From positions 1 to 36,015 of the forward strand of contig DATKBT010000026.1 in assembly GCA_035546295.1 (NCBI GenBank): a stretch of 36,015 nucleotides of DNA, in the 5' to 3' direction. A model generated the notes under the pieces. The model had not been told where the DNA came from and did not search any database. It worked only from the letters and a program-made list of their open reading frames with translations. Both the position numbers and the translations under genes were made by a program. Below are positions 31,589-36,015 of the stretch, one piece after another. The number at the start of each line of letters is the position of its first letter. The first letter of the stretch is position 1. Source of the stretch: DATKBT01 sp035546295. GTDB taxonomy: Bacteria > Acidobacteriota > Thermoanaerobaculia > Multivoradales > Multivoraceae.

Positions 31589-33877
31589 ATGATGGCGATG
31601 GGCCGCTGCTCCTGGAGCCCGCTGGCGCCGGCGCTGCTGGTCGTGCTGCTCGCGCTCGTCTCGCGACCGGCGTTCGGCGCTTCGTGCGAGCCTGGGGAGG
31701 GGCGGCTGTGCCTCCAGGACGGCCGCTTCGAGGTGACCGTGAGCTTGGAGGACCAAGCTGCCGGCGCGGCGGCGAGCGCGGTGGGGCTGTCCGACGACAG
31801 TGGCTGGTTCTGGCTGTTCTCGCCGGCCAACGTCGAGGTGATGGTCAAGGTCCTCGACGGGCGACCCGTCAACGGCCGCTTCTGGGTGTTCGCCGGCAGC
31901 CTGTCGACGCTGCAGCTGCGCGTCGACGTCGTCGATCGCCGGACCGGCCGGGTGCGCAGCTACCTGACCGGTCCCGACGCCCTCTCGTTCGCGGACACCG
32001 AGGCCTTTCCGGAGAAGGCCCTCGAAGGACCGCGGGTCGCGAGTGTCGGTGTCCGCGTCGGAGCCGCGCACGGGGAGGAGATCGACCCGGACGACGTCCT
32101 CGACAGCTTCGTCGCGCACGCCCACTGCGAAGGCGGCTCCGCGGCGGGCTTCCCGTGCCGCGGCGTCGATCTCCAGGCGCTGGTCCCGCTGTCGGCGATG
32201 ACGCCCAACGGGGGCGGTGACGTCTCGGGCAACGACGTGTGGGGATGGTCCGATCCTGCGACCGGACGCGAGTACGCGCTGATGGGCCTCTCCGACGGGC
32301 TCTCCTTCGTCGACGTCACCGACGCCACCTCGCCGCGCGTCGTCGGCTGGATGCCCTCGGAGAGCGAGCCGAGGATCTGGCGCGACGTCAAGACCTATCG
32401 CAACCGCGCCTATGTGGTCGCCGACCGCGTGCCGCACGGCATGCAGGTGTTCGACCTACGACGCCTGCGCGGCCGCAGCGAGGGCGCGGTCGCGCTGCCG
32501 CCCGACACCGTCTATCGCGAGTTCGGCCCCGCTCACAACCTCGCGATCGACGTCGCCAGCGGCTTTGCCTACGCGGTGGGGACCGACACCTGCGAGGGGG
32601 GGCTGCACATCGTCGACATCCGCGCGCCGGAGAGCCCGACCTTCGCGGGCTGCTTTGCCGACGACGGCTACACCCACGACGCTCAGTGCGTGCGCTACGA
32701 CGGGCCCGACGGGCGCTATCGGGGCCGCGAGATCTGCTTCGCCGCCAACGAGGACTCGCTGACGATCGTCGACGTCACCGACAAGTCGACCCCACGGATG
32801 CTCGCGCGCACCGCCTACCCCGGCGTCGCCTACACGCACCAGGCGTGGCTGACCGAGGACTCCCGCTTCCTGCTGGTCGACGATGAGGGGGACGAGCGGC
32901 GCGACGAGGAGCTGACCAGGACCTACGTGCTGGACGTGCGGGACCTCGAGAAGCCCGTGCTGGTGGGGATCCATCGTGGTTCGACGGCGGCCACCGACCA
33001 CAACCAGTACGTGCATCGCGGCTACGTCTTCCAGGCCAACTACCGGGCCGGGCTGCGCATCCTCGATCTCGCCGAGGTGGCGCGCGGCAGGCTGCCGGAG
33101 GCGGCGTTCTTCGACATCGAGCCCGCCGACGACGCCTCGGACCTGAACGGAGCCTGGTCCGTCTACCCGTTCCTGCCGAGCGGCAACGTGCTGATCAGCG
33201 GGACCGGTCAGGGCCTGGTGGTGTTGCGGCCGGTTCTGGCGGGATTCGCGCTGCCGGCGGCGCCCTCCGAGCTGCGCGCCATCGTCGCCGGCACCACGGT
33301 CGAGCTGCAGTGGCGCAACGACTCCCACCACCAGCACGGCCTGCGCGTCTACCGCCTCGATCCCGACGGCGTCGAGCGCCCGATCGCCGAGCTCGCGCCG
33401 GGGACGGCGACCTACCTCGATCGAGATCTCTCGCCGTTCGAGTCCTACCGCTACCGCGTCGTCGCGTTCAGCGGAGGTCTCGAGAGCACCAGCGAGCCGG
33501 TGGTCGCGACCACCGACCCGCAGCCGACGACGTGCGCTGCAGTCGGCGAGGCGCTTTGCCTGCTCGACGAACGCTTCGCGGTGACGGTCGAGTGGCTCGA
33601 CGAAGGAGGCGCGCCGCGAGTGGGTCGCCCGGAGCCACTGACCTCCGACAGCGGATGGTTCTGGTTCTTCTCGGAGGGCAATGTCGAGATCGTCGTCAAG
33701 GTGCTCGACGGCCGCGCGATCAACGGCGGCTTCTGGGTGTTCACGGGTGCGCTCTCCGACGTGGGCTACGCGGTGCGCGTGACCGACACTGCGACCGGCA
33801 GGGTGCGCTCCTACGTCAATCCCCGCGGCACCCTCGGCGGGATCTCGGACACCTCGGGCTTCGCCGACGCCTGGTAG
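31589..33877 (+). CDS. Secreted choice-of-anchor-B-type protein with LVIVD-like propeller, FN3 and duplicated W/F-rich domain
   Basis: 762 residues. A signal peptide (about 1-31) is followed by a W/F-rich domain (about 38-130) and a beta-propeller of repeated LSFVDVTD, LHIVDIRAPESP and LTIVDVTDKSTP blades (about 195-540). An FN3 domain (about 555-640) and a second copy of the W/F-rich domain (about 648-750) complete it. Both copies carry SGWFW(L/F)FS..NVE..VKVLDGR..NG.FWVF. The propeller pattern matches the choice-of-anchor-B family of exported proteins. Role unknown; probably extracellular or surface-bound. The first of three close ATG codons fits the leaderless spacing. Confidence 0.82.
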   Translation: MMAMGRCSWSPLAPALLVVLLALVSRPAFGASCEPGEGRLCLQDGRFEVTVSLEDQAAGAAASAVGLSDDSGWFWLFSPANVEVMVKVLDGRPVNGRFWVFAGSLSTLQLRVDVVDRRTGRVRSYLTGPDALSFADTEAFPEKALEGPRVASVGVRVGAAHGEEIDPDDVLDSFVAHAHCEGGSAAGFPCRGVDLQALVPLSAMTPNGGGDVSGNDVWGWSDPATGREYALMGLSDGLSFVDVTDATSPRVVGWMPSESEPRIWRDVKTYRNRAYVVADRVPHGMQVFDLRRLRGRSEGAVALPPDTVYREFGPAHNLAIDVASGFAYAVGTDTCEGGLHIVDIRAPESPTFAGCFADDGYTHDAQCVRYDGPDGRYRGREICFAANEDSLTIVDVTDKSTPRMLARTAYPGVAYTHQAWLTEDSRFLLVDDEGDERRDEELTRTYVLDVRDLEKPVLVGIHRGSTAATDHNQYVHRGYVFQANYRAGLRILDLAEVARGRLPEAAFFDIEPADDASDLNGAWSVYPFLPSGNVLISGTGQGLVVLRPVLAGFALPAAPSELRAIVAGTTVELQWRNDSHHQHGLRVYRLDPDGVERPIAELAPGTATYLDRDLSPFESYRYRVVAFSGGLESTSEPVVATTDPQPTTCAAVGEALCLLDERFAVTVEWLDEGGAPRVGRPEPLTSDSGWFWFFSEGNVEIVVKVLDGRAINGGFWVFTGALSDVGYAVRVTDTATGRVRSYVNPRGTLGGISDTSGFADAW

Positions 33878-34043
33878 CGGCCTGCCGCCGTGCCGGTCGA
33901 TTCCTCGATTCGGTCGCTCGCGATCTGCTTCCCAGCGTTTCACGCCGATGCGGCGACTCTTGCGAACGGTCTGAGCGGGATGGCCGGGGAGCGGACACCC
34001 GGCAGGCCCGCGCTCGCGGCTGTCCGGCGGATCGAGTGCGCGA

Positions 34044-34049
34044 TATCGT
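34044..34049 (+). promoter_or_regulatory. Leaderless-type -10 box (TATCGT) for the GspE/PilB-like gene
   Basis: TATCGT ends 6 nt before the GTG at 34056. No Shine-Dalgarno sequence precedes that start. Confidence 0.45.
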
Positions 34050-34055
34050 CCGCGC

Positions 34056-35600
34056 GTGGAGCCTCAGCACGGTCTCGAAGAGTTCGTCGAGCTCGCGCAC
34101 TTCGAGCTCGATCCGGAGTCGATCCGCCGGCTCAGCCGGGAGTTCTGCCAGCGTCACGCGGTGGTGGTGCTCGGCTGTCTCTCCGACGAGCCCGGCGACG
34201 AGCCGGTGCCGATCGGCATGCTGCGGCCATTCGACACCGCGGTGCTCGACAACGTGTCCGGTGCGCTGCACCGGCCGGTGCGTCCCGTGCGCCTCCACCT
34301 CCACGAGATCGAGCGGGCGATCGCGGTCGGATATCCGGAGCCGGGAGCGGCGCGCGAACGGGGGAGGATCGAGCTGCGGCCGGTGGCGCGGGTCTCCTAC
34401 CGGCCCGATCGCGAGGCGCGCGACCTGGTGCACGAGGCACTGGCCCAGGCGATCACCCTGGGCGCCAGCGACGTGCACTTCGAGTGCTACGAGGACGACG
34501 TCGACGTGAGGCTGCGCATCGACGGCGTGCTGCGCCAGATCAACACCCCGTTCGCACCGGATCACGTCCCGGCGGCGGTCTCCTACCTCAAGGTGCTCTC
34601 CGGCCTCGACATCGCCGAACGGCGACGGGCTCAGGACGGCAGGGTGCTGACCACCTTCGTCGACCACCAGGGCGAGAGCCGCGAGATCGAGCTCCGCCTG
34701 TCGGTGCTCCCCGGGCCCCACGGCGAGGACGCCGTGCTGCGCATCCTCGACAGCGCGGCCGCCGAGGTCGGCTTCGACGAGCTCGGCTTCGACCCGGCGA
34801 CGGCGGAGCGATTCGCCGAGATCGTGGCCAGTCCCGAGGGGCTGGTGCTGGTCTGCGGACCCACCGGCAGCGGCAAGACGACCACGCTCTACGCCGCGTT
34901 GCGCCGGGTCAACCACGACGGCAACAAGCTGCTGACCGTCGAGAACCCGATCGAGTACCGGCTGCCGAAGGCGAACCAGAAGCAGGTGGGACCGGCGATG
35001 GGCTTCGCCGACTACGCGCGCTCCTTCCTGCGCCAGGACCCGGACGTGCTGATGATCGGAGAGATCCGCGACGAGGAGACGGCAGGGCTCGCGGTGCGCG
35101 CCGCCCAGACCGGCCACTTGGTGCTCAGCACCCTGCACACCCGCGACTCGGTTGGGGCGGTGCCGCGCCTCGGCACCCTGGGGCTCGACGGCGGCATGAT
35201 CGCCGACGCCCTGCTCGGAGTCCTCGCGCAGCGGCTGGTGCGCCGGATCTGCGACCGCTGTCGCGAGCCGGCCGACCCGGATCCACGATTGCTCGAGCGG
35301 CTGGGCCGAAGCGACCTCGAGGAACCGGTGTCGGTCGGCCGGGGCTGCAACGCCTGCCGCGGCGACGGCTATCGGGGGCGGGTGGGGGTGTTCGAGCTGC
35401 TCGTCGTCGACGGCGAGCTGGCCCACCGGATCGCGGCCGGCGAGCCCCCACACCGGCTGCGCCAGGCCGCGCGTGAGCGCGGTCTGAGGACGCTGCTCGA
35501 CGACGCCCTCGACAAGGTCCGCGCCGGGAAGACGACGCTCTCGGAGGTCGCGCGGCACGTCCCCTACGCCCTGTACAAGGATTCGGGCCGGGAGCGGTAG
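34056..35600 (+). CDS. GspE/PilB-type secretion or pilus assembly ATPase
   Basis: 514 residues. A GspE N-terminal (MshEN-like) domain (about 5-90) precedes the ATPase. Visible motifs are the Asp box DVHFECYE (about 139-146), Walker A GPTGSGKTTT (268-277), Walker B LMIGEIRDEET, the His box TGHLVLSTLHT, and a zinc tetracysteine CDRC...CNAC in the C-terminal part. It powers assembly of a type II secretion pseudopilus or type IV pilus on the cytoplasmic face. No other pilus or secretion gene is next to it, so the system cannot be told apart here. The GTG start fits the leaderless spacing. Confidence 0.9.
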   Translation: MEPQHGLEEFVELAHFELDPESIRRLSREFCQRHAVVVLGCLSDEPGDEPVPIGMLRPFDTAVLDNVSGALHRPVRPVRLHLHEIERAIAVGYPEPGAARERGRIELRPVARVSYRPDREARDLVHEALAQAITLGASDVHFECYEDDVDVRLRIDGVLRQINTPFAPDHVPAAVSYLKVLSGLDIAERRRAQDGRVLTTFVDHQGESREIELRLSVLPGPHGEDAVLRILDSAAAEVGFDELGFDPATAERFAEIVASPEGLVLVCGPTGSGKTTTLYAALRRVNHDGNKLLTVENPIEYRLPKANQKQVGPAMGFADYARSFLRQDPDVLMIGEIRDEETAGLAVRAAQTGHLVLSTLHTRDSVGAVPRLGTLGLDGGMIADALLGVLAQRLVRRICDRCREPADPDPRLLERLGRSDLEEPVSVGRGCNACRGDGYRGRVGVFELLVVDGELAHRIAAGEPPHRLRQAARERGLRTLLDDALDKVRAGKTTLSEVARHVPYALYKDSGRER

Positions 35601-35677
35601 AGCTCCAGAGCCGCAGCCGGAGCGCCAGGAGGCTGTTCGACTCTTCGAGATCCGGTTCTACGGCTGTCCGCGGCGAC

Positions 35678-35693
35678 GCGCCGGAGGCGCTTT
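35678..35693 (+). terminator. Small hairpin with TTT after the secretion ATPase gene
   Basis: GCGCC-GGA-GGCGC followed by TTT, 77 nt after the stop. The stem is only five base pairs, so the terminator call is weak. Confidence 0.3.
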
Positions 35694-35710
35694 GGAGCCG
35701 CGTGATATGG

Positions 35711-35921
35711 CTACGGGCTCGTGGTTGTCACACTCCCCAACGAGCCGTGAAAGCGAGGCGCGGTCATACCACGAGCCCGCTAGCCGATCGCCCGTGCGCC
35801 GCAAGCCCGCAAGGCGGGCGCGGCTGGGTCGACCAGGCCACAGAGTTTTCTCTAGGCAATCGCAGCGGCTTGATCGAACTTTGACCGTTTTGTGAACTTC
35901 CCGCTGGCCTAGTCGACCTAG
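35711..35921 (+). repeat. Dispersed modular repeat, copy C (no cassette)
   Basis: Contains the outer inverted repeat (35711-35725 with one base missing, and ACCACGAGCCCGCTAG at 35768-35783), the CCCGC-AAG-GCGGG hairpin, the left end GGTCGACCAGGCCA (35827-35840), the shared core, and the right end TGGCCTAGTCGACC (35905-35918) plus TAG. The two-hairpin cassette found in copies A, B and D is precisely absent: GTTTTGTG runs directly into AACTTCCCGC. It lies 110 nt after the secretion ATPase gene in the same orientation as copy A. Confidence 0.88.
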
Positions 35922-36015
35922 CCGGAGATCTGCTATAGCGCGGGCAGCGTGCCCAAGCAGATCGGAGGCTCTAGGAGCCTGTCCGAGTAACTGGTAGCGA
36001 TCGCTGGAACAGTCG
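35922..36015. other. Window-end fragment with -10-like box and palindromes
   Basis: Contains TGCTATAGC (extended -10-like, 35931-35939), a GGGCA-GCG-TGCCC hairpin, and GGCTC-TAG-GAGCC followed by TGTCCGAGTAACT. The last part resembles the terminal inverted repeat of some insertion sequences, but the window ends before any transposase could be seen. Confidence 0.3.

Overview
The window is GC-rich (about 70% by eye) bacterial chromosome with tightly packed genes. Several features point to Acidobacteriota, possibly a Thermoanaerobaculia/Holophagae-like lineage. These are an orphan MacB/FtsX-type permease of the acidobacterial duplicated (ADOP) kind plus a decayed fragment of a second one, two large tandem VWFA-related-domain proteins, and a W/F-rich secreted domain at both ends of a beta-propeller protein. 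This placement is inference from gene families; there is no rRNA or marker gene in the window.

Layout. 1-2622: minus-strand F420 operon npdG-cofE-cofD, with a dispersed repeat at the cofD stop codon. 2733-4195: a small membrane protein and an RdgC-like protein (minus). 4472-7174: a permease with an in-frame N-terminal HTH domain (plus), convergent with arfB (7198-7626, minus). 7981-11376: an SGNH hydrolase, a homocysteine S-methyltransferase and a semialdehyde-type dehydrogenase. 11580-13966: a NYN-LOTUS protein, a DUF883-like membrane protein and a beta-carbonic anhydrase (minus). 14428-17748: TrhA/hemolysin III and an epoxide hydrolase, which are coupled, then a secreted M20 peptidase (plus). 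17791-23957: two overlapping VWA-domain genes (minus). 24263-26734: an OmpA-type lipoprotein, a metallophosphoesterase and a PilZ protein (minus). 26951-28955: a DUF4333-like lipoprotein and a frameshifted M20 peptidase (plus). 29020-29140: a permease remnant. 29398-29679: an RRM protein. 29820-30956: a fatty-acid desaturase (minus). 31589-35600: a choice-of-anchor-B-like secreted protein and a GspE/PilB-type ATPase (plus).

The clearest pathway is coenzyme F420. CofD and CofE carry out late steps of its synthesis and NpdG exchanges hydride between NADPH and F420. CofC, CofG/H and F420-using enzymes are not in the window. Much of the remainder is envelope and secretion biology: permease, TrhA, VWA proteins, OmpA lipoprotein, secreted peptidases, desaturase, secretion ATPase, PilZ.

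Two patterns cross gene boundaries. First, a modular dispersed repeat occurs four times (1-232, 7856-7967, 14077-14347, 35711-35921). It has 13/14-bp inverted ends and zero, one or two copies of a 57-59-bp two-hairpin cassette. Second, several genes with no Shine-Dalgarno sequence have a TANNNT hexamer 6-7 nt before the start codon, the geometry expected of leaderless transcripts. Other genes have an extended TGnTANNNT box and a normal ribosome binding site.
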